DNA from: Ustilaginoidea virens
Lineage: Eukaryota; Ascomycota; Sordariomycetes; Hypocreales; Clavicipitaceae
Length of the DNA: 64,000 nt
Assembly: GCF_000687475.1 (NCBI RefSeq)
Contig: NC_057320.1
Coordinates: 4,870,501 to 4,934,500, forward strand
Reading direction: 5' to 3'
Shown: in pieces, positions 35,696 through 49,196 of the stretch
Position numbering within the stretch: position 1 is the stretch's first letter
How the letters are laid out: each line of letters begins with the position of its first letter
Program-made: the position numbers and the translations under genes
Notes under the pieces: generated by a model
Told to the model about the DNA's origin: nothing
Databases searched by the model: none
Seen by the model: only the letters and a program-made list of their open reading frames with translations

Positions 35696-36412
35696 TTATT
35701 TGCTCTCCCTCTCCAACGCACTCGCCATGTCCCCCAGCGTGTCGAACCTCCAATCATAAATCTCCTCGTCCCTATTCCCCATCACGGCCCCCGGCCTAAC
35801 AATCCAGCTAGACTTGATGCCCATCTTCCTCGCCGGACAATGGTCATGAAACTGGCTCTGCGCCGTCTGGATAACGTCCTCCTTGTCCAGCCCGAACCTC
35901 TCCTTCAGCTCCCTCAGCATGTGCTCGAAATTGCGCACGTCGGGCTTGTAGCTCCCGACGTCCTGCGCGGTAATGATGGCATCAAAGGGCACGCCCTGCA
36001 GGGGCCCGGCGTTGGTCTTGGCGAAGGATTCGCGATCCACGTTGGACAGGATGACGAGCTTGTAGTGTTTGGCTAGACGGCGCAGGGCGGGGACAGAGTC
36101 CGGGAACGCAGGCCACTGGCCGACCGAGGCGCCGAACGCGGCGCTCTCTTGGGCGCTTGGTGCCTCGAGGCCCAGTTTTGCCGCGATCCGGGCATGTATG
36201 GTTGCCAGGAGCTTGTCGTAGGGGAGATCTGGCGTCCGCGCCTGTTGGGAGGACTCGCATTCCGCGTAGACGGCGAGCAGCTTTTCGCGGGGAAAAGAGG
36301 CATTGTTGGCCGAGAGGAGAGGCTCTAGCGCGGCGATGACGCCGGTTTCCCAGTCTATGAGGGTTCCATAGCAGTCGAATGAGAGGGCTTTGTAGTCTGA
36401 TAGTTTGGACAT
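35696..36412 (-). CDS. haloacid dehalogenase-like hydrolase (HAD, type II)
   Basis: 238 aa intronless HAD-superfamily protein of the 2-haloacid dehalogenase group. Motif I is FDCYGTL with nucleophile Asp13, motif II is LSNVD, the motif III lysine is in KPD, and the last motif is near QSQFHDH. The cap helices lie between motifs I and II. Fungal members are usually annotated as (S)-2-haloacid dehalogenases or phosphatases; the sequence does not decide. The ATG at 36412 gives the common MSKLxDYKALSFD start. An in-frame ATG at 36481 would add 23 residues with some features of a targeting peptide, so a longer form is possible. Confidence 0.9.
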   Translation of the reverse strand: MSKLSDYKALSFDCYGTLIDWETGVIAALEPLLSANNASFPREKLLAVYAECESSQQARTPDLPYDKLLATIHARIAAKLGLEAPSAQESAAFGASVGQWPAFPDSVPALRRLAKHYKLVILSNVDRESFAKTNAGPLQGVPFDAIITAQDVGSYKPDVRNFEHMLRELKERFGLDKEDVIQTAQSQFHDHCPARKMGIKSSWIVRPGAVMGNRDEEIYDWRFDTLGDMASALERESK

Positions 36413-37559
36413 GGCTTGTGGAATGATGCTGAAGCTTGGGTTTTCGAGACGGGCCACTGCAATTGTTGCTCTCCTGGCCATACTTATAGGTTCAACTAGA
36501 GGGCCAAACGACGCTTACGTATGAGCCCCGCCGCCTTGCCACGTGGCAACAAGTCGACGCAGGTTCCGGCTCCGCTTCCGGTTCCGGTTCTGGTTCCGGC
36601 ACGCCGGTGACTCTTAAAACCGACCGGTTAACAGGGCTCCACACAATACAGTGGGTTATCCCATGTCCGCCATCTTTCGCGTATTTTGGCCCTCGCATTG
36701 CGATAGGGCGCCTTAACTGTACTCCGTAAAGGCTGTCCAATTGCTGCATCGCGGATCCGGCCCTTGCTTGCGGCTCTCTGAGTGGCTGCATTGGCCTGTG
36801 ATTCCACATACGCTGCAGTCATCACAAGTGTACGCCGGATAAGATAATAGTAAAACGAAGATTGTGAATATGATACATCTACCCAAGATAGGCGGGAAAG
36901 GAACTGGTCTGATGACGGATCTGTTATCTGTCTGGGCGCTGGGAAGATAGTACCTTTGAGCTACGGGAAAGTTTAGGAGTCAGAAGAAGGCTTAGACAGC
37001 GGGATATTAATTTCAGCCATTCGAATCTGATTCTTAGCAAGCTGTACCGCCAGTTTAATATATAGGCTGTGTTAAATATTTTTTTTTTTTTTTGAAGTAT
37101 AATGCTTATTAGTAAACTAAAGAATTAGACATGCCGCTTGTATAATAATAAGCTAGGCTATCTTATGGCCGGCTAAAGGGAAATCCTAGGAAAAGATCTG
37201 ATAGGCTGTACATAGGTCGCTGTTGAATCTTGTGTGTTTTCGGTTCTTAACCTTGGAGCGCAACTCGAACCTGGTATAGGCTCGGATCGGCCAGGTCCTG
37301 TACAAGGAACTGGAGAAGCTGGCTTCGAAATATCACCCCTCATCATGAACCTGCGCGGCACGGGTTAAGGGTGAGCCAACCGACGGCAAGTTTGCGGTGC
37401 CGAGGTTTTCTTCTTGTTGGCCAACGCTTGGGCAGAGCCTACATCGCGCTCGACACTCAAGATGTCGGCGGGCTGGTCACAGCCATGACACAGCGCGGCG
37501 CGAGAATTGGCACACGCGGCTCGCAAACGGCGCGATGTTGGCCTATGCCGATGATTGTC

Positions 37560-37590
<31 letters not shown>

Positions 37591-37849
37591 CCAAGTCTCA
37601 TCTACCGAGTACCACCTGGAGCCCTCGACCAGTCCCCACTTTTCTCCATGTTTCTCGTCTCCTTCTCCTCCATCCAGATATTCCACACCCCCCATGTCAT
37701 GCCATGTCCCACGCACTTGCGAACATGGATAGAGACACAGCCCACGACGCCCACGCCAGCCACGTACATCGTCCGCGCGCAAGTCACATCCGACTTCTGT
37801 CTCGGCCCGCACGGCCCTTGACCAGGACCGTGCCCCCACTGACGACAAC
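36413..37849. other. intergenic region with AT-rich relic
   Basis: No supported gene in 1.4 kb. 36990-37200 is AT-rich, with TTAATATATAGG- and TAATAATAAGCTAGG-type sequence and a T-run, resembling the RIP-mutated copia interior; it may be an old transposon remnant. A (GAT)n repeat lies at 37560-37588. GGTTCC/GGCTCC hexamer repeats occur near 36562-36598. Confidence 0.5.
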
Positions 37850-39926
37850 CCAGATGCGACTCTTGTCGCCGGCAAAAGGAGAAATGCGACGGCGGAGTCC
37901 CCTGCAGGAAGGAGATGCTTCCGACTCGATCAGGAGTGCGAGTTTTCCGACCGCTCTACCGGCCCGGCGAGCAATCCGGCCGGACGACGCGTCCCCGCGC
38001 AGGTTGGGGAAACACTCTCCATCGCGGACAAGCCCCGACGTGGTGGGCGCTGACCAGTCGGTCATGCAGGCGTTCAACCTCGCAGCCTCGGTCATGCAGA
38101 GCGATGAGACTGGCATATCTGGAGCGGATCGCTCAGAGGTGCGCGGGGGAAGATGCCGCACTGGACCTGGAAACGCTCAAGCGCATGGCAGAGGCGGGTG
38201 AAGCTCAACCTCGCTCCCTCGGGGGTGTTTCCCCCCGAGCAGATTCGGACAGGGTCGATGAAAAGTGCAGCGTCGAGCCTCGACGAACAGAGCGTCTGCC
38301 GCGTCGGCTCTGCTGACCTACATAGCAACCCTCCATCCACTTCATAGAGTACTACCGCGCTAAAGAGCTCCCATATCCCGCCCCCGCGACCCTCTCCTCC
38401 CTCTCACGCCTCCCGCCAAGGTCCGTAGCCGGCTTCCTCGTCAACTGCTTTCACACCCATGCAGAGCCAAACTACTGCTTCGTCGAGCGAACCTGGCTCA
38501 ACGCCAAACTCGATCTGGTGTACAGCAACCCGGCGTCCGTCGCTCCTCCACCACACGACTTCGGCGTCGTCTGCACCATCTTTGGTCTCCTCGCCATCGG
38601 CGCCCAGTATGCGTACCTGGGGGTCAGACGCCGACCAAGACGCCGGAGAAAGCCTTCCCGAAGACGGCGTCGGCGTTCTGTTCCAACGACAGGCTAGTAG
38701 ATTGTTGCCGGATGTCGTGACCATTTCGTCCTTGGAATGCGTGCAGGCATGCCTCCTGATGGGCGTGTACACGCTTCCCATCGGTGCGTCTGGCTTGTCG
38801 TACATTTATCTGAATTTCGCCCTGAAGCTCGCCATCCAGAACGGTATGCACAGGAGGTGTCCCGGAACTGGCCTCGATGCCTCCGCCTGCGAGACGCGGA
38901 ATCGCGTGTGGTGGTCCCTCTACACGATTGAAAGGTGAGTGCGCTCCAGTCTCTGCCTTGCCACCCACGTCCTTTCACATGCTGACTGCGCAGGCGCGTG
39001 GGCATCTTTCATGGCCGCCCTACTTCTATATCCAACGGCCACGTGGACGCCGATTCCCCAGCAGAACTTACGACATGGCTTCCCTCGCACCCTACGCACT
39101 ATGCCCAGATCCTAGCTGCGCTGCAACTGAACCAAAAACTCGACATGCTATCTCAGGAAATGTACAAGACTCCCGCGTCCCTCTTCTCTCCGTGACCGAG
39201 CTATGCCATGCTGACGAGCCAAAGCAACATCCCAAGCACCTCTCCAAACGTCTACATGAAAAAAGGCTATTCCACCTCGTCGACATGAAGCATGACTTGG
39301 CAAGTTGTGTTGTTGGCTGTCAAAAATCCACACCAATCACTTGTCGCGGCTACCTCCATCTCAAGCTAGAGTACTGTCTTGTCCGCATGTTTGTCGGCAG
39401 AGCCTCCATCCTGCCTCGATTCCGGGGTGACGCACCCAGCACCTCCGACTCTTCACCCAAGGGATCCTCCAAGGCCTCACTCGACCGAAAACGTCTTGGA
39501 GCCGGCCCTTGTAAGTGACTGCGTACAAGCAGCCATGCTCGTGATTGATACCTGCCGGGACATACGGGAGGGGTAGCATCGGCCTCGCGCGGGCTTCCTA
39601 CACGGAATTCAGCTCCTGTCGCGCAGCCCTCCTCGTCACTACGGCGCAGTGTCTTCGGCAAAGATGCAACCGGTTCCTCCAGTCACTGCGAGACGGCTTA
39701 TCCATGCTCAGGGAGATGTCTCTGGGGAGCGAGTCGGCGCAGTCGGAAAATGTCCCTCCTTCAGGCCTTTGAGCGGGCCATTGCCAGGTCCTGCTCCACA
39801 CATGACAGTACGGGCCAGCCCAAGTGGCGAATCGGAGTATAAAAAGTTCCAGCGGTGGCAGCAGTCGTGGAGGAAACGGCTCGCCCGTCATGGCATTGGC
39901 CGACGACAACGGCCCTGACGGCGCGG
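37850..39926 (+). pseudogene. broken Zn2Cys6 transcription factor
   Basis: Remains of a fungal regulator. The zinc cluster starts at 37855 with Cys codons at 37855, 37864, 37885, 37903, 37916 and 37937; spacing is X2, X6, X5, then 10 nt instead of 6, then X6. The extra 4 nt are a tandem AGGA duplication, and reducing it to one copy would give a regular cluster. Downstream, the fungal-specific domain is clear in pieces (EYYRAKELPYPAP, HDFGVVCTIFGLLAIGAQY, ETRNRVWWSLYTIERR, LKLEYCLVRMFVGRA), but frame changes occur near 38345, 38620, 39490, 39572 and 39748. A normal intron seems to survive at 38936-38994. No complete product is possible without all these changes being errors. Confidence 0.8.
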
Positions 39927-41420
39927 GCGTGAAGAGCGGGAGGGGGGACACAAATGACCGGGCGCATTCCATGGCGCACACGGCTTCCTGCGCGCCCCCG
40001 TCCTTCTTCGGCGTCGACGGTACCTTTTGCGTCGTTTCCGCAGATGCCCGAGGATTTGTCTGTCTTTTTTCGGAGCCGATTTCGGGTTGGGCTATTTCGG
40101 GACCAGGTAACTGCGCGACCCCCCCCCCCCCCCCCCCCCCCCGGGCTGTGCCGTCGGCAAATTCGGGGAAACATCAAGACGCGCACTTGACATGTCGACT
40201 GCGTAAAGATGACTGATCGGGCGCCCCTGCAGGAGTCGGAGATGATCCCAAAGCCCTGGGGCAGAAATCGGGAGCCGGCTGCCAAGGGAGGTATTTAGGC
40301 ACCGACCGACGCGTACCCCGCGAACGCATTCGTCGGCAGAAAACGAGGGGCAACCGCCATGACGATACATCAAGACAGAAAAGGCTCGTGCCTCCTCGCG
40401 TCCTCCCACCACGTCATGTCGGACTCGAAGCGCCACGGTGGACCAGCCCAGTCGCGTTATTCGCATCATCCGGCGTTGGCCCCTCCGGCCTGGAACAGCG
40501 CTGCGCTAGCCGACACACGTCTTGTGGATGGCGAACATTTTTTGCCACTGGCACGACACCCTTGTACGCTTGGGAACCCACCAGCCAAAGGTTTGTAACC
40601 TACGTACGTGCGGAGGAGGGGGGATTTCAGTTGTTGCGGTCGGGGAAAGCGACGGACTGGGCCGTTTGGCTGGTTGGGATTTGATCAAGCCGTGCGAAGC
40701 AGACTAACGTCAAACCAACCCTTCGAGGCTTGCATCCCTTACCGGCGTTGGCGCTGGTACATAAATGGGGGGGGAAGCGCACTAGTGAACAATTAAATAT
40801 CTACCTAAGGTACCTAACCTACCTAGGTACCTGAATAAATCACTAATCTAGGAACCTTACCTGTCCACAAATGTCTCGGAGCGGCGCACTGCATAAAGCT
40901 TGATGCCCTGGGTGCGACAGCCAGTGTTGTTGGGCAGAGCCGCCGCCGTCCCATCAAGACATGCACCTGGGCGACTATACTCCGAGTCCGAGATCGTCCA
41001 AGCAAGTGGAGAGGGCGATCGCCATGCCGGATCAGTCGAGGTAGTACCCAGGGGGTGGTTTTCTCGCCTGGAGGCCGCTGGAAGCACGAGGGACGATCAA
41101 GCGGCAAGGACGGTGGAGAGGAACCATGCAGCAGCGCAAAGAATGTATATAAAATGGTTGGCAGAATGGTAGAATCTATGACAGAAAGAAAATCAAACAA
41201 GAGAAAACGGAATGCAAAAGATGCCGAGCGCATCCTGTATGTACAGTCGAAATGCATGCTTCCCGCCCAAGAATGAAAGAAAAAAAAAAAAAATCATGAT
41301 GCGTGTGGAGGAGTTCTTACCCCCACTCGCCGTTGGGGTATCATGAATGCCAAAGAGTCTTATTTACAAGGGTTCCCCCGACCCTCGTCTGTTAGCTTTC
41401 GCCGCCAGCCGCCCACCTTT
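39927..41420. other. intergenic region
   Basis: No supported gene in 1.5 kb. Contains a C-run at 40119-40142, TACCTAGGTACC-type short repeats at 40801-40832, and an A-run at 41280-41293. Its right part includes the 3' UTR of the subtilisin gene. Confidence 0.55.
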
Positions 41421-42714
<1,294 letters not shown>

Positions 42715-45700
42715 GGTTGCTGTTCAGCGAGGACGGATGCACAGCTGTAGAGAGATAAGAGGTTGCTCCAGACGAACGGGCTCTCGCGAGGGCAAGCAGG
42801 ACTGCAAGGAAGAAAGACGAGGGCCGGGAAACGGGAAGCAAAGGCGGGAAAGTGGAAGTGCCCGAGGATGGATGGAAAGCTTCTGCTTGCTTTCTTTTTT
42901 GTTTCCCCAGAAAGAAGGGGGAGGATGGAATCTATTTATCCTTTTGTCGGGTTGGCCTTGAGGGGGGGGAGGCATACTGGGCAATGTCGAAGGCTCCGGC
43001 CAGGGAATGGACGGCGGCAGTCCCAGCGAAGGAAGACAATGGCCCTCCATGTCGGACGGGCTAGGTACCGGCAGACAGGCAGGGGGGGGTGTCGCATTGC
43101 GAGCTCGCGTGAGGATGATGCCGTTGGAAGGGAAGAGGGAGAAGAAGGGGGGGGGAGTTGTCGTTGGCGCCATATCCGAGGCGATGGGGATGTAGGACCG
43201 GTCATGCCCCAGCCCGGCAGCTACAGCTCCAGGGAACAGCTTCCATCGAGGGCCTGGTGCGCGTCGACGTTGCTTTGCATTCCGGAGAGGGTGGCGTCGT
43301 CGGTTGACGGACATATCCGCTGACAGGGCCATCTGCCGGTCGCGCAAGTCATGTCGACTCCATAAAGGTTATGGTTTGTTTTCTATTTCCGCGTCGCCAG
43401 CGCGCAGCTTAATGAACTGGTTGTTTCCCGACCTCCCTAAAGCAGTCTAGGCCGGGAACTTCTGGGCTTGCCGAGGTCGGCGCCCAAAAGGACCACGGCG
43501 AAGCAGGCTGCAGGGGCGAAAACGTGACGACATGCCTGCCTGCCAGGGCAGGAGCAGCAATAAGCATAAGGCCGCGCCTGCCTGCCTGCCTCGCGTCCCA
43601 GCCGGCACCGACGCGCTGCTGTCAAGGGGCCTGGGCAGCCGCATCCCGCTATCATCGCTACATAGATTATCCTCTTCCTTGTGCTCGGGTGACTTCCTTT
43701 TTGCCCTGCACGCCATCGCCCGCCACCCATCGCCGCCACCCATCAGGATCGCGGTGCGACGCAGCCCCCCCCCCCCCCGTTGCATCATGCACCCATTGTG
43801 TTGATATCTTCTTGCCCAACCCAGAAAGTGGCAACCGTCGAGCTTCCCAATGCGCCCGTGCGGCGCCAGAAGGCCTCAAGCTGGTTTTCTCCCCAAGCTT
43901 CGGCGCGGCGCGGCGGGGCTCAGGGCTCGGCGGAATTCTGGAGCGCTGGCTGGGCCCCGCGGCGTCCTGCTTTGGCCCACAACTGTAGTTCATGTTCAAC
44001 TCTTGGCTTCCTTCGAGTGGCGCTCCGAGCCGGCGGCACTTCCGTCTTGGGGCACAGACAGTGGACGCTGCCGTCGTACAGCCAGGGGCTGCCCGCTGGA
44101 GGAGGCCATGTCGTTTTGCGGAGGGCTCCAGGACGGGCGGCCCTGTTCGCCGCCAGGGGGCCAATCGGAGTCCCCTGGTGCCTTTATCCATCTGGCGGGG
44201 CAGCGGCTTGTGTGGCTGGACAACGAGAACGAGAGGACCGAGGACCCACGCCACGCCACGCCACGCCACGCCCACGCGCACTGGCAGCTGCCAGCGAGTG
44301 CAGCTGCCCTGCTCTTTAGCATCTTGCATTCGCTTATCGGGGAACCCTGCTAAAAAGGAAGAAGAGAATATCGAATTAAATAAACAACCTACCTATCAGG
44401 TAGGTACCTCCTAGCATGCATGAATAAGTGTCCACTGGTCATTGGTAACGTACCTTTTCCCCCCTCCCCTCTCCCCCCCCCCGCAAGCCACCAGTCTCCA
44501 TCTTGATTCTTCGTCACCAACCCTGCCATCGAGAGTCAACTTCCCTTTCCATCGAGAGATCTGCATCGTGTGCGACTGCTCGTCTCCGCCTGCCCCCCTC
44601 ACGTCGTGTCCGACAGGGTCCCGTTCCTCCCACGGTGATTGCGCCGCCGAACCGCATAATCTATGAAATCCGTGTGGGCTTTGGCCCATTTTCGTCGCCA
44701 AGTCGTCACATTCCCACCTGCCATTCAGGCAGGCGCTCATCAATCATATGCTTCAGCATGCAACCCTCCTTCCCGTTCACGTCAAAACTCCCACCAGTTG
44801 ACATTCCCGGCGCGCACCAGACGTCTACTTACTTTCTTCTTTCGGAAGGGATCCCGTCCGTGTCACGAGTGCAGATAACAGCCGCTAACGTGCCTCCTTG
44901 CCCACCGGACCCAGACTGCATCATGCACCTTGCGGGAGGGGGGGGACCCAGAGCTCCCATCTCCGGATTTCGGTGCTGTAAAAACAAAAAACGACATTCT
45001 TATCTGTAATGCAGTCCGGCCGGTTGGTCGGAGGACGCGGATCCACCTGGTCTGGGGTTTCGTGCTGTTGACGGGGAGAGGATGTGTGGCCGAGGTGCAC
45101 GAATGGGTGCGCAGGCCAGGCGTTTTTCTACCTTCTGGATTCATCGTTTCGCCGTTGCACCAGGCTTGGAACCTTTGCGCCAGAGCATGCAGTGCGAGTG
45201 TTGCGGTGGCTCGGTAGCTATGGCTTCGTACTTACGCTTGTAGCTTGGCGCGGATTCCTGCAACCATCCTTTTTGCCCGGTCAAACTTGATGTCAGTCAA
45301 CTGGCGACATTTGCGGTGCGCTACCAAGTAGGATTCCTGAGCGGAAACTCTCCTGGCGACAAGTGCAAATCACGACTGCCTCGAACTGCCCGTCTGGGAA
45401 GCAAATATTGGCCAGAGTGCCTCCCGGCCATGTTATCCCTCGGCAACTTTGCTCTGTCCCTTTTTTTTCTTCACTGTTTTTTTCCTTCTTCGCATCACCT
45501 TACTACTCGCGCAGTCATGAATCCATCAGGTGCAGAGGACGCATTTCTTACATGGACTGTAGAGTTGAGCCCGGCTCCAGATCCATCTGATACTCCACAT
45601 CAACCAGATGGGTATCAGAATCACTGTTTTGCATGTTCAATTCATCGCCTCGAGCCATATTCCCGCTGCCATCGCGTCAAACCACACGGGCTCCCAGCTC

Positions 45701-45982
45701 ACAGCTTCCCGGATCGTTGCTTCAACCTGACGCAACGCTGGGAGGCTTGGCAGTGTAAGGCTGCTGTGTACTCGTCAAAGAAAAGCCCAAATGTGATGAC
45801 GAGATGCCTGCCACGCTGCCTCGAATCATCTAGCAAGCACGATTTTTCAAGCCGTCGGCCGGGTTTTCGAGTCACTGTTTCGGCTCATGACGTGGACTCG
45901 AGACAGATCCTTCGTCGCCCAGGTCGTGTCCGTTTCGCAATAGTCGAATGGGCGCAGCTTACTAAATCCCAACGATTCCAAG

Positions 45983-46402
45983 CACTTGAATAGCGCGGGT
46001 TTCACCTGCATAGAGCTTGTCATTGCATGCAAGCAATGCTGGGTTGGTGATTCCCGTGACTTAGCCTGACGCCGCGCAACGTCGCCCTTACTCTTGGCCA
46101 CGTACGATTCACCAGACTGGGAGTTGCGCGCCTAGGCCAAAGGGTCCGTATCTGTTCTTGGTTTTTCCGCAATATCTCTGCGCAAGATTCAGGGCCTAGG
46201 TCCCCAGGTAGAGGTCGAGTAAACATGCTCTCGGCCGAGAATTCGGGACAAATTGAACGACGACTTTTACACTCGAAAGATCAACACCGTAGTCAGGGTC
46301 TATGTGCAGGACGCTGTCACAGCATAAGATGCCGAATCAGAGCCGCACTTGGTGTGTGGGTCACTCTCCTTGGTGCGGCAGACGCATCTTGACAGATGTT
46401 AG
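45983..46402 (+). pseudogene. possible decayed coding sequence, unidentified
   Basis: One forward frame of 140 codons has only four internal stops and reads protein-like (for example SVLGFSAISLRKIQGLG and DDFYTRKINTVVRVYVQDA). I do not recognise the family. The reverse strand also has short open frames here, so this is weak evidence for an eroded gene, not a firm call. Confidence 0.25.
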
Positions 46403-48716
46403 AAGCCCCTGACGACAAAGGTACTGGCAAAGCTTGCGGAGGGAAAGCAAATCTCCGCGTGACCCATCTGTTTTCGTAAGTTGCTGGCGAGTCCATCAAA
46501 ACAGTCTGCTACTACTTGGCAATCTTTACTACATTTCAGACGACACTCGAAAGCATGTGGACCGTGTTTATGGACAATTTCTACACCCCGACCTCTGAGC
46601 CTCTTTATAAGACCATATGTTGGTACGTAGTCCTTCAGCAAATAGAATGCCAATGCGGAAATCCGTAGCATGATGCCTGCTGCTGAATGGAAATCGAAAA
46701 CGCAAACTTCGCATTTGAACACGTGGAAAACCAGCCGTGTAGTGCATCGATAAAATCGGGTTTCCGGAACCCATTACCGGCTCAACACGTTCTCGTGAGA
46801 ATCACAGACTCCACGACGGCAATGCCGTGGCAATTACCAATGCCGACGCCCACCTTGGCAACCCCCGCGTAAAGGGACAGCTCTGGCACGGCAACAAGTA
46901 AGCTTGGACGCAGACTTGGTCAAGGCATTACCGGCCGGTCCTTCGACAACATGGGACAGTGAGTTAAGAACGGATATGTATAGCAAACGCGTGTGGTTTA
47001 GTGGCAAGATGTCTGGCGAGAATAGCGCGCCTGTCCTAGTTTGATTTTCTTGCAGCCACGGCGAGGGTACTAGGGGTAGTCCTGCCACTTGCCGGATGGA
47101 CGGCCCAAGACATGGCAGGGGAGAATCGAGAATCGACTTGCTATCGTCAAGAGACGGCTGGTGCTCTGCTTCACGGACCGCCCGCCACTGGGCATTCGAA
47201 CAGGCCGGCAAGCCGACGCGGAAAACAGCTCCCCGCCACGCCGCCCATAGGAGAATGAGTACCGCGGCCAGGAAGACGATTCCCTCGGATAAAATCGGGG
47301 TATTGTATTATTTGATTCGATTCAGCGTGGGCGGGTGTCTTGCCAGGACTTGGTCGGTACAGACCCTGCCGAATTGCGAACTGTCAAATCCTGTACGGTT
47401 CTCTCCGGGGGCATATCCTGCACCCCGATGGATATCCCGCTGGACGGGCCGCGCGACGGGATCAGATGGCTAGCTACATATCTCGGAGGCGCGCCACCCC
47501 CCTCCTGGTCAGGGTTCGGCCACCACTCTCTGCAGCAAAAACGCTCGCCATGGCAGAAGAAGGGGCGTGTTATCGAGCATGCTGGGATCGTTGCCGAGCG
47601 TGCCGTTGTAAGGCTGACCGGCTGGTTGCAGAGATGCGCCTCTCCGTGCAATGCAATGCAATGCGATGCAATGCAATGCTTGTCAGAATGCAGACACCAA
47701 GGAGCATAACATAGCAGCTCTTGTGGGAAAAGGCCCCAGTCCTATCCCGCAGGCGTAAGAAATAACGAGCAAATCCACAGATTCACAGCGCGACGGCGGG
47801 CCTATGACAACTCGCATCCCTCAACAATCCTCAAAACGAGGTTATGAGGTGCAGCTCCAAGTGCCTCTTGGTATACTGTTGTATGTAGAGAGACGAAGCA
47901 CTTTGAACTTCTGCCGTGTCGAGTACCTAACCTCTGCATGTAATTCCACACATAACGTGACTGCCTGGAATATAGTAAAGTTGTCCTGGGCTCCCTCCGT
48001 AAGCCCTGTCGCTTTCCAACAGACGCAGGCAAAAAGAATTTCACGGCCGACTTGAGCCCAAAACAGACATCTCGGCCATGCTCACCAGCACATCCAATAT
48101 CTAAACAGCATCATCACAACTAGTACCATTTACAAGACCCAAACACATTCTCCAATGTCTTCTTGAGCTAAAGACATTCAATTTTACGTTTATAAAACCG
48201 AAAAAGTCCCCAACGAGAACTTGGTTATAAACACAATATATGTATATACATGGGTGTGTGAGGGTCAGAATGCAGTCCGTGACGTGGACAGCAACACTAG
48301 GACTGACTACATTGACCGGCGGCTTCATATCATCTGCCACATGTACTGTCGGAGGAAGTGTTCGCTTAGCTAAGGGCGGGGTTTCACTTGGGTAGGTTAG
48401 GTTAGGTTAGGTAGGTAGGTACGTAGGTAGGTAGTCGGGAACAAACCGTCCCTTCTCTCTGATGGGTGAGAATCAACGTGATGATGTCTGGGAACTGCAG
48501 CTTGAAAACCTAACGGACCGTACCATGAGAAGAAGGACGGCACGGCCCGGCAGATTGCAGATTGCAGATTGTACCGGAAGCACACTATCGCGACTGGTGG
48601 AAATTCCAAATTTCCTTGACTGTTCCTGTCCCTGTTCCTGTTCCTGTTCCCTCGGTTGGACGCATTGGAAGGGGAGGAGTCGCGCGAGACGGACCAGACT
48701 TGTTGAAGCAGCAGCC

Positions 48717-48717
<1 letters not shown>

Positions 48718-48761
<44 letters not shown>
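48718..48761 (+). repeat. 44-bp poly(A) run
   Basis: An uninterrupted run of 44 A, the longest homopolymer in the window, about 435 bp upstream of the LtrA-family start codon. It may be slippage or the tail of an old retroposed sequence; no matching body or target duplication was found. Confidence 0.9.
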
Positions 48762-48763
<2 letters not shown>

Positions 48764-49112
48764 AGGAGAATGGAACTGCGCATTTCCACGTGATCCGCAT
48801 AAAAGAATAAGCACGGGACAGCAAAGAGGTCTGGTTGGTTGCTCCTTGTTCTCGCTCCTTCCCAATCCTCCATTCTTTCCAGCCGTTGCCAGCTGTCAAG
48901 CCCATCTGTCGGCATCGGATCTAGCTGCGTTCGCTTCGTTTCAAATCCTTCCACGACGACTAGACATGGAGACGTTTTTGGCAGCAATTGCGAACTGCAT
49001 TGTCTCGATTATTTTTATTGTGGGAGCAGGGAAACACAGCAGACCGACCTGCGGCCACCACGATTGGCGCAAGGAGCTGTCCAACAGCGGGTACCTCGGG
49101 AACCTACCGGCC

Positions 49113-49157
49113 TGATGACGTCTGGTCTGACGACGTCCGGTCTGACGACGTCCGGAT
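49113..49157 (+). repeat. three 15-bp CRE-like repeats before the LtrA-family gene
   Basis: Three head-to-tail copies of TGACGACGTCCGGTC (first copy TGATGACGTCTGGTC), ending 40 bp before the ATG at 49197. Each holds the palindrome GACGTC, the core of bZIP CRE-type sites. The same 15-mer reappears at 50891-50905 downstream of the gene. Confidence 0.8.
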
Positions 49158-49196
49158 CCAAAACAACAACCGCCTCGTCCCCGCGCGCGCGTCAGG

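Larger units (their letters stand above)
42715..49196. other. gene-poor region of 6.5 kb
   Basis: No complete gene is supported in this unusually long gap. The left 0.5 kb is promoter for the subtilisin. Simple repeats include a C-run near 43767-43778, CACGC copies at 44252-44275, GTAGGTTAGGTTAGG-type sequence at 48392-48436 and a 44-A run at 48718-48761. Possible decayed coding sequence lies at 45983-46402 (listed separately), and 46900-47040 also shows a protein-like frame without an identity. The region may contain non-coding transcripts or eroded genes. Confidence 0.45.

Noticed and set aside
37201..37300. Possible tRNA gene (GTTCGAG on the minus strand)
   Set aside because: The flanking bases do not pair into a T-stem and no matching acceptor or anticodon stem was found.
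48392..48436. TTAGGTTAGG-type sequence considered as interstitial telomere repeat
   Set aside because: The unit is TTAGG/TAGG, not TTAGGG, and similar GGTAGGTA words occur at other intergenic places; better seen as simple repeat.
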